From assembly GCF_000284255.1 (NCBI RefSeq), contig NC_017075.1, positions 3,596,001 through 3,660,000 on the forward strand: a stretch of DNA of 64,000 nt. Direction: 5' to 3'. The position numbers and the translations under genes are program-made. Below, one piece after another: positions 16,225-28,900 of the stretch. The notes under the pieces were generated by a model. That model had not been told where the DNA came from and ran no database searches. It saw only the letters and a program-made list of their open reading frames with translations. The DNA is from Rubrivivax gelatinosus IL144. Its GTDB lineage: Bacteria; Pseudomonadota; Gammaproteobacteria; Burkholderiales; Burkholderiaceae_C. The stretch's first letter is position 1, and each line of letters starts with the position of its first letter.

Positions 16225-18304
16225 CAGCGGTAGCGCCTCATCAGCGCCTGCTGGGCGCTGAGGCCGGCCTCGGCGGCACGCCGGTACTCGCCGTCGGCGT
16301 CCAGCGTCCAGGCGTCGAGCTCGTCGTGCAGATAAGGCACCAGGGCCTCGTCGACGATGCGCTGGCGCAGCGCCGCGTCGCGCACCGGCCAGGCCAGCTC
16401 GATGCGGCGGAACATGTTGCGGCTCATCCAGTCGGCGCTGGACAGGTAGAGGATCTCGTCGTCGTCGCTCTCGCCCCAGCGGAAGTACAGCACGCGGGTG
16501 TGTTCGAGGAAGCGGCCGACGACCGAGCGCACGCGGATCGTGTCGGTGTGGCCCGGCACGCCCGGCGGCAGCATGCAGGCGCCGCGCACGACCAGGTCGA
16601 TCTTCGCGCCGGCCCGGCCAGCGTCCATCAGCGCGGCGATCAGCCCCGGGTCGGTCAGCGCGTTGACCTTGGCGACGATGCGCGCCGGGCGGCCGGCGCG
16701 TGCGGCCTCGGCGACCTGGGCGATGTGGCGGATCAGCGTGCGGTGCAGCACGAACGGCGCGGTCAGCATGCGCCGCATGCGCATGCGGCCCTGGCTGGCG
16801 AGCTGCTGGAAGACGGCGTCGGCGTCGGCGGTGAGGTCCGGGTCGGCGCTGAGGTAGCCGAGGTCGGTGTACAGGCGCGCGGTCTTCGGGTTGTAGTTGC
16901 CGGTCGACAGGTGCACGTAGCGCCGCAGCCGGCCGTGCTCGCGCCGGGTCACCAGCATCAGCTTGGCGTGGGTCTTCAGGCCGACGACGCCGTAGACCAC
17001 CTGCGCGCCGACGGCCTCCAGCCGCTCGGCCAGTTGATGTTGGCCTCTTCGTCGAAGCGTGCGGTCAGCTCGACGACGGCCATCACCTCCTTGCCGCGGC
17101 GCGCCGCCTCGATCAGCAGGTCCATCAGCACGCTCTGGCTGCCGGTGCGGTAGATCGTCTGCTTGATCGCCAGCACGTCAGGGTCTTCCACCGCCTCGCG
17201 CAGGAACTGCACGACCGGCTCGAAGCTCTCGAACGGGTGGTGCAGCACGACGTCTCCGTCGTGCAGGCGATCGAAGATCGAGCGCCCCGGCGGCAGGTCG
17301 GCCGAGGGCCAGACCGGCTCGTAGCGCGGGAAACGCAAATCGTCGCTGCCGGCCTGGTCGATCAGCTCGGTCAGCCGCGCCAGGTTGACCGGGCCGTTGA
17401 CCTTGTACAGCGCGTACTCGGGCAGCTGCAGCTGGCGCAGCAGGAAGTCGTGCAGCTCCGGCGGGCAGCTGTGCACCACCTCGAGCCGGATCGCCAGGCC
17501 GAAATGGCGCTTGCTGAGGTTGCTGCGCAGCGCCTGGCGCAGGTTGGTCACGTCCTCGGCGTCGTACTCCAGCTCGGAGTCGCGGGTGACGCGGAACTGC
17601 GAGAAGGACTCGACGCTGCGCCCCGGGAACAGCTCTTCCAGATGGGCGCGGATGACGCTGGTCAGCAGCACGAAGGCCTGGCGGCCGCCGCTCACCGCCG
17701 CCGGCATGCGGATCACGCGCGGCAGCACGCGCGGCACCTTGACGATGGCGATCGAGTTCTCGCGCCCGAAGGCGTCGCGGCCGCCGAGCCGGGCGATGAA
17801 GTTCAGCGACTTGTTGGCCACCAGCGGGAACGGGTGGCTGGGGTCCAGCACCAGCGGCACCAGCAGCGGCCGCACCTCGCGCTCGAAGAAGCGGCGCACC
17901 CAGCGGCGCTGGGCCTCGTCGCGGTCGGCGTGGTTGACGACGACGATGCCGTGGCGCTGCAGCTCGGGCACGACCTCGCCGTTGAGCATCGCGTACTGCT
18001 CGTCGATCAGCTGGTGCGCGGCGGTGGCCACCGCGGCCAGGTCGTCGCGCGTGACGCCGCTGCCGGGCCGGCGCGAGGCTTCGGCCAGGTCGGCGAAACG
18101 CACCTCGAAGAACTCGTCGATGTTGGACGAGACGATGGTGACGTAGCGCAGCCGCTCCAGCAGCGGCACGTCGGGCCGGCGCGCCTGGGCGAGCACGCGG
18201 CGGTTGAACTGGAGGATGGAGCTTTCGCGGTTGAGCAGCGTCGGGGATGGCGAGGCGGCCGGCGTCACCAGCAAGGCCTCGCCGACGCTCGTGTCGTCGG
18301 CCAT
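16224..18304 (-). pseudogene. ppk: Polyphosphate kinase 1, interrupted by a one-base deletion
   Basis: PPK1 makes polyphosphate from ATP. Two reading frames together cover the whole family. The N-terminal part runs from MADDTSVGEALL at 18304 to ELTARFDEEANINW, then goes out of frame. The C-terminal part resumes in another frame with VVYGVVGLKTHAKL and carries HLSTGNYNPKTARLYTDLG and YLSSADWMSRNMFRR. At about 17028-17032 the minus strand reads TGGCCGAG where the family reading requires TGGGCCGAG. Adding one G restores about 693 residues, a normal PPK1 length. No other damage is seen, so a recent mutation or a sequencing/assembly error is likely. A programmed frameshift is not supported by any slippery sequence. 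Confidence 0.85.
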
Positions 18305-18541
18305 GACAGCAGTTTATGAACGCCGCGCGACAGAACCGTGACAAGGTCACCGGGACTTTCACGCATGCTCGGTCCAAGGAAGGAGCATCGTGCCAAGCAA
18401 CGTCGAAAGAACGATGTCAGCGAGCGCGCGCGGCCGAGAAGGCGTGCGCGATCAAGCTTCCCGCCACGGCCCGGCTTTGCCGGGCCGTCGGCGGACGGCC
18501 CCCTTGGGGGGTAGCGAGCGCTAGCGAGCTTGGGGGCTCAC
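18305..18541. other. Intergenic region with hairpin and dispersed GC-rich repeat
   Basis: No gene is seen in these 237 bp. The polA-proximal part holds a perfect 9-bp hairpin (18467-18487) and then a G/C-rich segment (about 18498-18539) with CCCCCTTGGGGGG and AGCGAGCGCTAGCGAGC. The latter resembles short dispersed repeats that I remember from intergenic DNA of related Burkholderiales. It probably carries the polA terminator and the ppk promoter. Confidence 0.55.
18467..18487 (-). terminator. Hairpin after polA
   Basis: CGGCCCGGC-TTT-GCCGGGCCG is a perfect 9-bp stem with a 3-base loop, 55 bp downstream of the polA stop on the minus strand. No T-run follows, so factor-independent termination is uncertain. 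Confidence 0.45.
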
Positions 18542-21292
18542 TCAGTGGGCTTCGTCCCAGTTGGCGCCGATGCCGACTTCGGCGACCAGCGGCACCTTCA
18601 GCGCCGCGACGCCGGCCATCAGGCGCGGGATCGCGTCCTTCGCCCAGTCGAGCTCGGCCTCGGGCACCTCGAGCACCAGTTCGTCGTGCACCTGCATGAC
18701 CATGCGCGTCGCGCGGCGCTCGGCGTCCAGCGCCTGCTGCACGGCGATCATCGCCAGCTTGATCAGGTCGGCGGCCGTGCCCTGCATCGGCGCGTTGATC
18801 GCCTGGCGCTCGGCGCCGCTGCGCCGCGGGCCGTTGCCGGAGTTGATCTCCGGCAGCCAGAGCCGGCGGCCGAAGACCGTCTCGACGAAACCCTTCTCCT
18901 TGGCCCGCACCCGGGTCTCGTCCATGTAGCGCTTGACGCCGGCGAAACGCGCGAAGTAGCGGTCGATGTAGTCCTTGGCCGCCTTCTGCTCGATGCCGAG
19001 GTTGCTCGCCAGGCCGAAGGCGCCCATGCCGTAGATGAGGCCGAAGTTGATGACCTTGGCGTAGCGGCGCTGCTCGCTCGTCACCTCCTCCAGCGGCACG
19101 CCGAAGACCTCGCCGGCGGTCGCGCGGTGCACGTCGACGCCTTCGGAGAAGGCGCGCAGCAGGCCTTCGTCCTCGCTGATGTGGGCCATGATGCGCAGCT
19201 CGATCTGCGAGTAGTCGGCGCTCAGGATCACGTGCCCCGGCGGCGCGACGAAGGCGCGGCGCACGCGCCGGCCCTCGGGCGTGCGGATCGGGATGTTCTG
19301 CAGGTTGGGCTCGTTGCTCGCCAGCCGGCCGGTCACGGCCACCGCCTGCGCGTAGTTGGTGTGCACGCGGCCGGTGGCCGGGTTGACCATCAGCGGCAGC
19401 TTGTCGGTGTAGGTGCCCTTCAGCTTGGCCAGGCTGCGGTGCTCGAGGATGCGCGCCGGCAGCGGGTAGTCGGCGGCGAGTTCGGTCAGCACGTCCTCGT
19501 CGGTGCTCGGCGCGCCGCTGGCGGTGCGTTTCTTCACCGGCAGGCCCAGGTTGCCGAACAGGATCTCGCCGATCTGCTTGGGGCTGCCCAGGTTGAAGGG
19601 CTGCTCGGCGATCGCATAGACCTCCTGCTCCAGCGCGACCATGCGCTCGGCCAGATCGCGGCTCTGGCGCGCCAGCTCCTGCGGGTCGACGAGCACGCCG
19701 TGGCGCTCGATGCGCGCCAGCACCTCGGCCACCGGCATCTCGATGGCCTCGTAGACGTGGCGCAGCCCGGCGTCGGCCTCGATCTCGGGCCACAGCACCT
19801 GGTGCACGTGCAGCGCCATCTCGCTGTCCTCGGCCGAGTACTCGGTGGCGCGCGCGACGTCGACCTGGGCGAACGGGATCTGGTTCACGCCCTTGCCGCA
19901 CAAGTCCTCGTAGGACAGGCCCTTGCGGCCGAGGTGGCGCTCGGCCAGGCTTTCGAGGCTGTGCGGCTTGTGCGCCTCGAGCACGTAGCTCTCGAGCATC
20001 GTGTCGTGGCGCACGCCGGCGAGCGCGATGCCGGTGTTGGCGAAGACGTGGCGGTCGTACTTCAGGTTCTGGCCGAGCTTGGCGCGCGAGGCGTCCTCCA
20101 GCCAGGGCTTCAGGCGCGCCAGCACGGCGTCCAGCGGCAGCTGCTCGGGCGCGTCGGGGCCGGCGTGCGCCAGTGGCACGTAGGCGCCGCGGCCGGGTTC
20201 GACGGCGAAGCTGATGCCGACGATGCGCGCCTTCATCGGCTCCAGCGAGTCGGTCTCGGTGTCGATCGCCACCAGCTCGGCGGCCTGCAGGCGCTCCAGC
20301 CAGGCGTCCAGGCGCTCCCAGCTGGCGATCGTCTCGTACTCGCGGGCGATCTCGACGGCCGGGGCGGCCGGCGCGGCGCCGGTCGAGGCCGCCGCGGCGG
20401 GCGCGTCGCCGCCCAGCCGGCCCTCCAGCTCGCGGCCCCAGGTTTTGAAGCCGTAACGGCGGTAGAAGTCCAGCAGCCCGGCCTCGTCGGCGGCGCGCAG
20501 CGCCAGCGCGTCCAGCGCCGGCCAGCCGGCGACGTGGGCCGCCAGATCGCAGTCGCAGGCCACGGTGACCAGGCGCCGGCCCTGCGGCAGCCAGTCCAGC
20601 GCACGGCGCAGGTTCTCGCCGGCCACGCCCTTGATCGTCGCCGCGGCGGCCATCACGCCGTCGAGCGAGCCGTGTTCGGCGATCCACTTCACGGCCGTCT
20701 TCGGGCCGACCTTCTCGACGCCCGGGATGTTGTCGACGGCGTCGCCGACCAGCGTCAGGTAGTCGACGATCTTCTCCGGCGGCACGCCGAACTTGGCCAG
20801 CACGCCGGCCGGGTCCAGCGTCTCGTTGCTCATCGTGTTGATCAGCGTGACGTGCTCGTCGACGAGCTGGGCCAGGTCCTTGTCGCCGGTGGAGACGACG
20901 ACGCGGTGGCCGGCTCGCTTGGCGACACAGGCCAGCGTGCCGATCGCGTCGTCGGCCTCGATGCCGGGCACTTCCAGCACCGGCCAGCCGAGCAGGCGCA
21001 CGACCTCGTGGATCGGCGCGATCTGCTGCACCAGCGGTTCGGGCATCGGCGCGCGCTGCGCCTTGTAGTCGGCGTACCAGTCGTCGCGGAAGGTCGGGCC
21101 CTTGGCGTCGAAGACGCAGACGGCGTGCTCGGCGGGCACCTGCTCGCGCAGGCGTTTCATCATCGCGACCATGCCGTGCAAGGCGCCGGTGGGGAAACCG
21201 TCGGGCGAACGCAGGTCGGGCAGCGCGTGGTAGGCGCGGTAGAGGTAGCTGGAGCCGTCGACCAGCAGCAGCGTGGGGCGGGAATCGTCCAT
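18542..21292 (-). CDS. polA: DNA polymerase I
   Basis: This repair and Okazaki-fragment polymerase has 916 residues, near the E. coli length. It has an N-terminal 5'-nuclease domain (LLLVDGSSYLYRAYHALP; EADDAIGTLA) and a middle 3'-5' exonuclease domain that keeps acidic residues (VAIDTETDSLEP; NLKYDRHVF), so proofreading looks intact. The C-terminal polymerase domain has motif A (SADYSQIELRIMAH) and motif C (QVHDELVLEVP). It is divergent from the DUF2782 gene over 58 bp. Nothing unusual is seen. Confidence 0.97.
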   Translation of the reverse strand: MDDSRPTLLLVDGSSYLYRAYHALPDLRSPDGFPTGALHGMVAMMKRLREQVPAEHAVCVFDAKGPTFRDDWYADYKAQRAPMPEPLVQQIAPIHEVVRLLGWPVLEVPGIEADDAIGTLACVAKRAGHRVVVSTGDKDLAQLVDEHVTLINTMSNETLDPAGVLAKFGVPPEKIVDYLTLVGDAVDNIPGVEKVGPKTAVKWIAEHGSLDGVMAAAATIKGVAGENLRRALDWLPQGRRLVTVACDCDLAAHVAGWPALDALALRAADEAGLLDFYRRYGFKTWGRELEGRLGGDAPAAAASTGAAPAAPAVEIAREYETIASWERLDAWLERLQAAELVAIDTETDSLEPMKARIVGISFAVEPGRGAYVPLAHAGPDAPEQLPLDAVLARLKPWLEDASRAKLGQNLKYDRHVFANTGIALAGVRHDTMLESYVLEAHKPHSLESLAERHLGRKGLSYEDLCGKGVNQIPFAQVDVARATEYSAEDSEMALHVHQVLWPEIEADAGLRHVYEAIEMPVAEVLARIERHGVLVDPQELARQSRDLAERMVALEQEVYAIAEQPFNLGSPKQIGEILFGNLGLPVKKRTASGAPSTDEDVLTELAADYPLPARILEHRSLAKLKGTYTDKLPLMVNPATGRVHTNYAQAVAVTGRLASNEPNLQNIPIRTPEGRRVRRAFVAPPGHVILSADYSQIELRIMAHISEDEGLLRAFSEGVDVHRATAGEVFGVPLEEVTSEQRRYAKVINFGLIYGMGAFGLASNLGIEQKAAKDYIDRYFARFAGVKRYMDETRVRAKEKGFVETVFGRRLWLPEINSGNGPRRSGAERQAINAPMQGTAADLIKLAMIAVQQALDAERRATRMVMQVHDELVLEVPEAELDWAKDAIPRLMAGVAALKVPLVAEVGIGANWDEAH

Positions 21293-21350
21293 TGCCCCAT
21301 TGTCGGCCAGGCGAGCCGGCGGGCCCTGGCGGGCCGCCTAGAATCACGCC

Positions 21351-21680
21351 ATGGCGCGACCGTCCCGTTTCCTCCTGCCGGCCCTGGCTCTCCTGGCCGT
21401 GGCCACCGGCGCTCCGGCGCAGACGGCGCTGCCGCCCGACGCTTCGGCCTCGGCCCCCGCGTCACGCGTGCCCGAAGCGGCCGTGCAGCGCCAGGTGTCC
21501 GAGGACGACAACGTGCGCATCGAGGAACTCAAGGTGCGCGGCCAGACGCAGAGCATCACCGTGCGCAGCAAGGTGCCGGGCGTGAAGCCCTACGAGATCG
21601 TGCCGTCCAGCGGCGCGCGCGATCCGTCGCAGCCCGGCGACCTGTCGGGCCAGCGCCTCTGGCACATGCTCTCGTTCTGA
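21351..21680 (+). CDS. DUF2782 family exported protein
   Basis: The protein has 109 residues. It has an N-terminal signal peptide (SRFLLPALALLAVATGAPAQ) and the DUF2782 core, with DDNVRIEELKVRGQTQSITV followed by VPGVKPYEIVPS. The function is unknown. The place between polA and thrB is conserved in many betaproteobacteria. It is followed by thrB 54 bp later in the same direction. Confidence 0.8.
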   Translation: MARPSRFLLPALALLAVATGAPAQTALPPDASASAPASRVPEAAVQRQVSEDDNVRIEELKVRGQTQSITVRSKVPGVKPYEIVPSSGARDPSQPGDLSGQRLWHMLSF

Positions 21681-21734
21681 CCGTGGGCACCGTGACGCAC
21701 GCCGGCGCAGCAGCCGGCCACGCGGGAGCCTGAA

Positions 21735-22715
21735 GTGGCCGTCTACACCGAAGTCGGCTTCGCCGAAGCCGATGCCCTGCTCCGCCGCCTGGGCCTGGAC
21801 GCGCTGACCGACCTGCGCGGCATCCGCTCGGGCATCGAGAACACCAACTACTACGCGACGACGGCGCGCGGCCAGTGGGTCGTGACGCTGTTCGAGCGCC
21901 TGTCGCGCGACGAGCTGCCCTACTACCTGGCGCTGATGCAGCACCTGGCGCAGCACGGCATCCCGGTGCCGGCGCCGCAGGCCGACGCCGACGGCGGCCT
22001 GCTGCACACGCTGGCCGGCAAGCCGGCGGCGGTGGTGACGCGGCTGCCGGGCAGCCACCGGCTCTCGCCCGAGGCGCCGCACTGCGCCCAGGTCGGCGAG
22101 ATGCTGGCCCGCGCCCACCTCGCCGTCGCCGACCTGCCGGTCGAGCAGCCGCATCTGCGCGGCCTGGACTGGTGGGCGGCCACGGTGCCCGAGGTGCTGC
22201 CCTTTGTCGACGCCGCGCAGGCCGCGCTGCTGCAGGACGAACTCGCCTTCCAGCAACAGCTCGCGGCCTCGGCCGCCGGACGCTCGCTGCCGCGCGGCGC
22301 GATCCACGCCGACCTGTTCCGCGACAACGTGATGTTCGACGAGACCGCCGGCGAGGACCGCCTGTGCGGCTTCTTCGACTATTACTTCGCCGGCACCGAC
22401 ACGCTGCTGTTCGACATCGCCGTCTGCCTCAACGACTGGTGCGCCGACCTGACGACCGCCAGCCTCGACGAGGAACGTGCGCTCGCCTTCATGGCCGCCT
22501 ACCAGGCGGTGCGCCCGCTCACGCACGCCGAGATCCGGCTGATGCCGGGCCTGCTGCGCGCCGCGGCCTTGCGCTTCTGGCTGTCGCGGCTGCGCGACTG
22601 GCACCTGCCGCGGGACGCCGCGCTGCTGCAGCCCAAGGACCCGGCGCATTTCGAACGCCTGCTGCGCGACCGCATCGACAACCCGTGGCACCCGCCGGCC
22701 ACGCCCAGCCCCTGA
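21735..22715 (+). CDS. thrB: Homoserine kinase (aminoglycoside-phosphotransferase fold)
   Basis: This enzyme phosphorylates L-homoserine in threonine synthesis. It has 326 residues and starts with GTG. It is the APH-fold (type II) ThrB found in many proteobacteria and not the GHMP-kinase form. The N-lobe has GIRSGIENTNYYATTARGQWVVTL, and the catalytic loop is AIHADLFRDNVMFD near residue 192, followed by FFDYYFAGTDTLLFDIA. The stop is 10 bp before the next gene. Confidence 0.92.
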   Translation: MAVYTEVGFAEADALLRRLGLDALTDLRGIRSGIENTNYYATTARGQWVVTLFERLSRDELPYYLALMQHLAQHGIPVPAPQADADGGLLHTLAGKPAAVVTRLPGSHRLSPEAPHCAQVGEMLARAHLAVADLPVEQPHLRGLDWWAATVPEVLPFVDAAQAALLQDELAFQQQLAASAAGRSLPRGAIHADLFRDNVMFDETAGEDRLCGFFDYYFAGTDTLLFDIAVCLNDWCADLTTASLDEERALAFMAAYQAVRPLTHAEIRLMPGLLRAAALRFWLSRLRDWHLPRDAALLQPKDPAHFERLLRDRIDNPWHPPATPSP

Positions 22716-22725
22716 GTCCCCCAGC

Positions 22726-23544
22726 ATGCCGCTGCAACTGAAGACGGTGGAACCGGCGCGCGGCGCGCGCTGGCTGCGCGACGCCTTCGCGCTCTACGCC
22801 CGCCGCCCGCTGGCCTTCACGGCGCTGTTCGCCGTGTTCCTGTTCGCCGCGCTCGCGGTGTCGCTGGTGCCCATCCTCGGCGGCGTGCTGCAGATGATGT
22901 CGCTGCCGATGCTGTCGCTGGGCTTCATGGTCGCGTCGCAGTCGGCGCTGCTCGGCGGGCCGGTGACGCCGGCGCAGTTCATCGAGCCGCTGAAGGGCGA
23001 CGCCAAGCGCCGCACCTCGCTGCTGGTGCTGTGCGCGCTGTACGGGCTGTGCGCGATCGGCATCCTCGTCGCCTGCGACCTGGTCTCCGGCGGCGCGATG
23101 CAGCGCCTGCAGGCGCTGATGGCCCAGGGCAACGTGCCGCAGGAGGAACTGGACGCGCTGATGGACGAACCCGGCGTCACCGCCGCGGCCTTCCTCGGCC
23201 TGGTGCTGGGCTCGCTGCTGTCGGTGCCGTTCTGGCACGCGCCGGCACTGGTGCACTGGGGCCGCCAGGGCGTCGCGCAGTCGCTGTTCTCCAGCACGCT
23301 GGCGGTCTGGCGCTGCAAGGGCGCGTTCCTCGTCTACGGCCTGGCCTGGTTCGTCGTCGCGACGGTCTTCGGCATCGTCGCGGCGCTGGTCTTCTCGCTG
23401 CTCGGCGCGCACAGCGCGGCCTCGATGCTGGCGCTGCCGGCCGGCCTGCTGTTCTCGACCGTGTTCTACGTCTCGCTGCTGTTCACCTTCAACGACAGCT
23501 TCGGCGGCGCCGACGCGGTGCGGCCGCCGGTCGAGCCGGTCTGA
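22726..23544 (+). CDS. BPSS1780-type polytopic membrane protein of unknown function
   Basis: The protein has 272 residues and about five or six hydrophobic segments (for example TALFAVFLFAALAVSLVPIL and FLGLVLGSLLSVPFWHAPAL). It matches my memory of a conserved Burkholderiales family (BPSS1780-like) that commonly sits by thrB and polA. The N-terminal VEPARGARWLRDAFALYARRP is typical. No catalytic motif is seen. It is likely co-transcribed with thrB and is convergent with uvrD. Confidence 0.7.
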   Translation: MPLQLKTVEPARGARWLRDAFALYARRPLAFTALFAVFLFAALAVSLVPILGGVLQMMSLPMLSLGFMVASQSALLGGPVTPAQFIEPLKGDAKRRTSLLVLCALYGLCAIGILVACDLVSGGAMQRLQALMAQGNVPQEELDALMDEPGVTAAAFLGLVLGSLLSVPFWHAPALVHWGRQGVAQSLFSSTLAVWRCKGAFLVYGLAWFVVATVFGIVAALVFSLLGAHSAASMLALPAGLLFSTVFYVSLLFTFNDSFGGADAVRPPVEPV

Positions 23545-23569
23545 GACCGCCCCGCCGGCACCCTGCCGG

Positions 23570-25924
<2,355 letters not shown>

Positions 25925-25933
25925 CCCGGGATT

Positions 25934-28900
25934 CTAGGAGCCGCCCCCTTCGGCCAGCACCGCGGCCAGCGCCGGCGCCAGGCGTTCGTAGGCGTCCTCC
26001 TTGGGCACGACGACGCGCACGCCGACCGCCGCGGCCTGGGCGTGCAGCGCGTCGTCGACGAAACCCGAGCACAGCAGCACCGGCAGCCGCGGCGCCGCCT
26101 CGGCGATGCGGCGCGCCAGCTCGATGCCCGAGGTGTCGGGCATGTTGTGGTCGGTGACGACGGCGTCGAAGGCGGTCGGCGAGCGCTCCAGCAGCGCCAG
26201 CGCCTCGCGGCCCGAGTCGCAGACCTGCACCCGGTATCCGGCGCGGCGCAGCAGCTGGCCGTGCACCGCGGCGACGATCGGGTCGTCGTCGACGAGCAGC
26301 ACGTGCGCGCCCGACGCCACCGGCCGCGGTGCCGCCGTCTCGCCGGCCGCCGGCGGTGGTGCCGGCTCGGGCGCCTCGGGCGACGGCAGGTAGACGTGGA
26401 AGGTGCTGCCCTGGCCGGGCCGGCTGTCGACGCGGATCGCGCCGCCATGCGCCTGCACGATGCCGTGCACCACCGACAGGCCCAGCCCGGTGCCCTTGCC
26501 CACCGGCTTGGTCGTGTAGAAGGGCTCGAAGATGCGCGACATGACCTCGGGCGCGATGCCGTGGCCGTCGTCGCGCACCCAGAGGTGGGCGACAGGCCCC
26601 TCGGCCAGCGCCGGCTCGCCCAGCGCCCGCACCTGCGTGGCATCGAGGCGCTCGAGCCCGACTTCCACGCGGCCGCCGGTCACCGGCAGCGCGTGCCAGG
26701 CGTTGGTCGCCAGGTTCAGCAGCACCTGCTGCAGCTGGGTGCCGTCGACGCGCACGGCGACCGGTTCGGCCGGCAGCACGGCCAGCAGCTGCACGCCCGG
26801 CGGCACCATCGCGCGCAGCATGCCCAGCGTCTCCTCGACCACCGGCGCCGCCGGCTGGGTCGTCATCGCGCCGGTCTCGCCGCGGCTGAACTCGAGGATC
26901 TTGCGCACCAGCGCCACCGCGCGCAGGCCGGCCTGCATCGCCTGGTCCAGGTGCTCGTGCACCGGGCGCGAGGCGGCCGCGTCCTCGCGCGCCAGCGTCA
27001 GCCGGCCGAGGATGCCGGCGAGGATGTTGTTGAAGTCGTGCGCGATGCCGCCGGCCAGCGTGCCGATGGCCTCCATCTTCTGCGTGTCGCGCAGCCGGCG
27101 CTCCAGGCGCTCGGCCTCGCGCCGCGCGGTGATGTCGGCGAAGGCGACGACGATCGACTCGAGCCGGCCGTCGCCGTCGTGCAGCGGCACGGCGTTGCAC
27201 AGCGCCCAGAGCTGGCGGCCGTCGGGGCGGCGCAGGCCGAGCACGATGTCGGCGATGCGCCGTCCGCCGCGCCGCGCGCGCATCGCCGGCAGCTCGTCCT
27301 GGGCCAGCGGCTGGCCGTGTTCGTCGACGACCTCCCAGTCCTCGGCGCTGCGTGCCAGCAGGGCCTGCAGGTTCGCGGCGCCGAGCATCTGCAGCGCCGC
27401 GGCGTTGGCTTCGCGCACCGACAGGTCGGGCTCGTGCACGACGACCCCGGTCATCAGGTTGTCCAGCAGCACGCGCAGGCGGCGCTCGCTGGCGCGCAGC
27501 GCCTCCTCGGTGCGCTTGAGCTCGCCGATGTCGAAGGTGACCGCGAAATGGCCGACGACGCGGCCCTCGGCGTCGCGGTCGGGCAGCAGCGTCACGAAGG
27601 CGTGGCGCTGCACGCCGTCGGTGGTCTTCAGCGGCAGGTCGAAACGCACGACCTCGCCGTTGCGCACGCGGCGCAGATACGGCAGGCCGAGCTGGTGCAG
27701 CGGCTCGCCCAGCACCTCGCTGATCGTGCGCCCGACGACGGTCGCAGGGTCCAGCCCGAACCACTCGCGGTAGGCGGCGCTGGCGAAGCGGTAGCGCCCT
27801 TGCAGGTCCAGCCGGGCCACCGGGCCCGGCAAGGCGTCGGTGATGCCGGCCAGCAGCCGCTCGCGCTCGCGCAGCGCCTGGCGCGCGACGTAGCGCTCGG
27901 TGACGTCGCTGAAGACCAGCACGACGCCGGCGATGTCGCCGTCGTCGCCCGGGATCGGCGCGGCGCTGTCCTCGATGAACAGGCGCCGGCCGTCGCGCGC
28001 CAGCAGCGCGGTGTCGTTGGCCAGCTCGACGATGCGGCCGGTGGCGATGACCTGCTCGGCCGGGTTGGGCACCGTCTCGCCGCTGCGCTGGTTGACGATG
28101 CGAAAGACCTCGACGAGCGGCCGGCCCAGCGCCTGCACCTCGGGCCAGCCGGTCAGGCGTTCGGCGGTCGTGTTCATGCGCGTGACGCGGGCTTCGCGGT
28201 CGGTGACGATGACGCCGTCGCCGATCGAACGCAGCGTGATCGCCAGCCGGCGCTCGCTGGCCGCCAGCGCCTGCTGCTCGCGCATGCGCTTGTCGATGTC
28301 CAGCAGCGTCCCGCTCATGCGCAGCGGCCGGCCGTCGGGGGCGCGCTGCAGCACCTTGCCACGATCGAGCACCCAGATCCAGCGGCCGTCGGCATGGCGC
28401 AGGCGGTAGATCACCTCGTAGGCCGGGCTGCGGCCGTCCAGGTGGCGCTGCTCGGCGGCGATGACGGTGTCGCGGTCGTCGGGGTGCAGGCGCTCCAGCC
28501 AGACGGCGCGCATGTCGCGGCCGTCGGGCGGCGGCAGGCCGAGGATCTCGCACCAGCGGGTGTTGACCGTGCCGTGGTCCAGGCGCCAGTCGTTGTCCCA
28601 CAGCCCCAGGTCGGCGCCGCGCAGCGCCAGCTCCAGCCGTTCGCTCTCGACACGCAGGCGGTCCATCGCCTCGCGCTGGCGGCGCTGCATCAGCGCCAGG
28701 CCGAAGGCGGCGACCAGCGACACCGCGAGGAAGCCGGCCACCACCAGCAGCGTCTGCGTGCGCCAGGGTTCGAGCACCGCGTCGACGTTGCGGCTGGTGG
28801 CGAACTCGATGTTGCCGTCCAGCGGCAGCCGCGGCGCGCCCAGCGTGGCCAGCGCGAACAGGCGGTCGTCGGTCGACAGCGCGCTGTGGGCGCGCTGCAC

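Noticed and set aside
16976..17045. Programmed frameshifting in ppk
   Set aside because: There is no slippery heptamer, and PPK1 in other bacteria is not known to need frameshifting.
18530..21733. A 1067-codon plus-strand open frame opposite polA
   Set aside because: Its composition is His/Val/Ala-rich shadow translation; polA on the other strand has all motifs.
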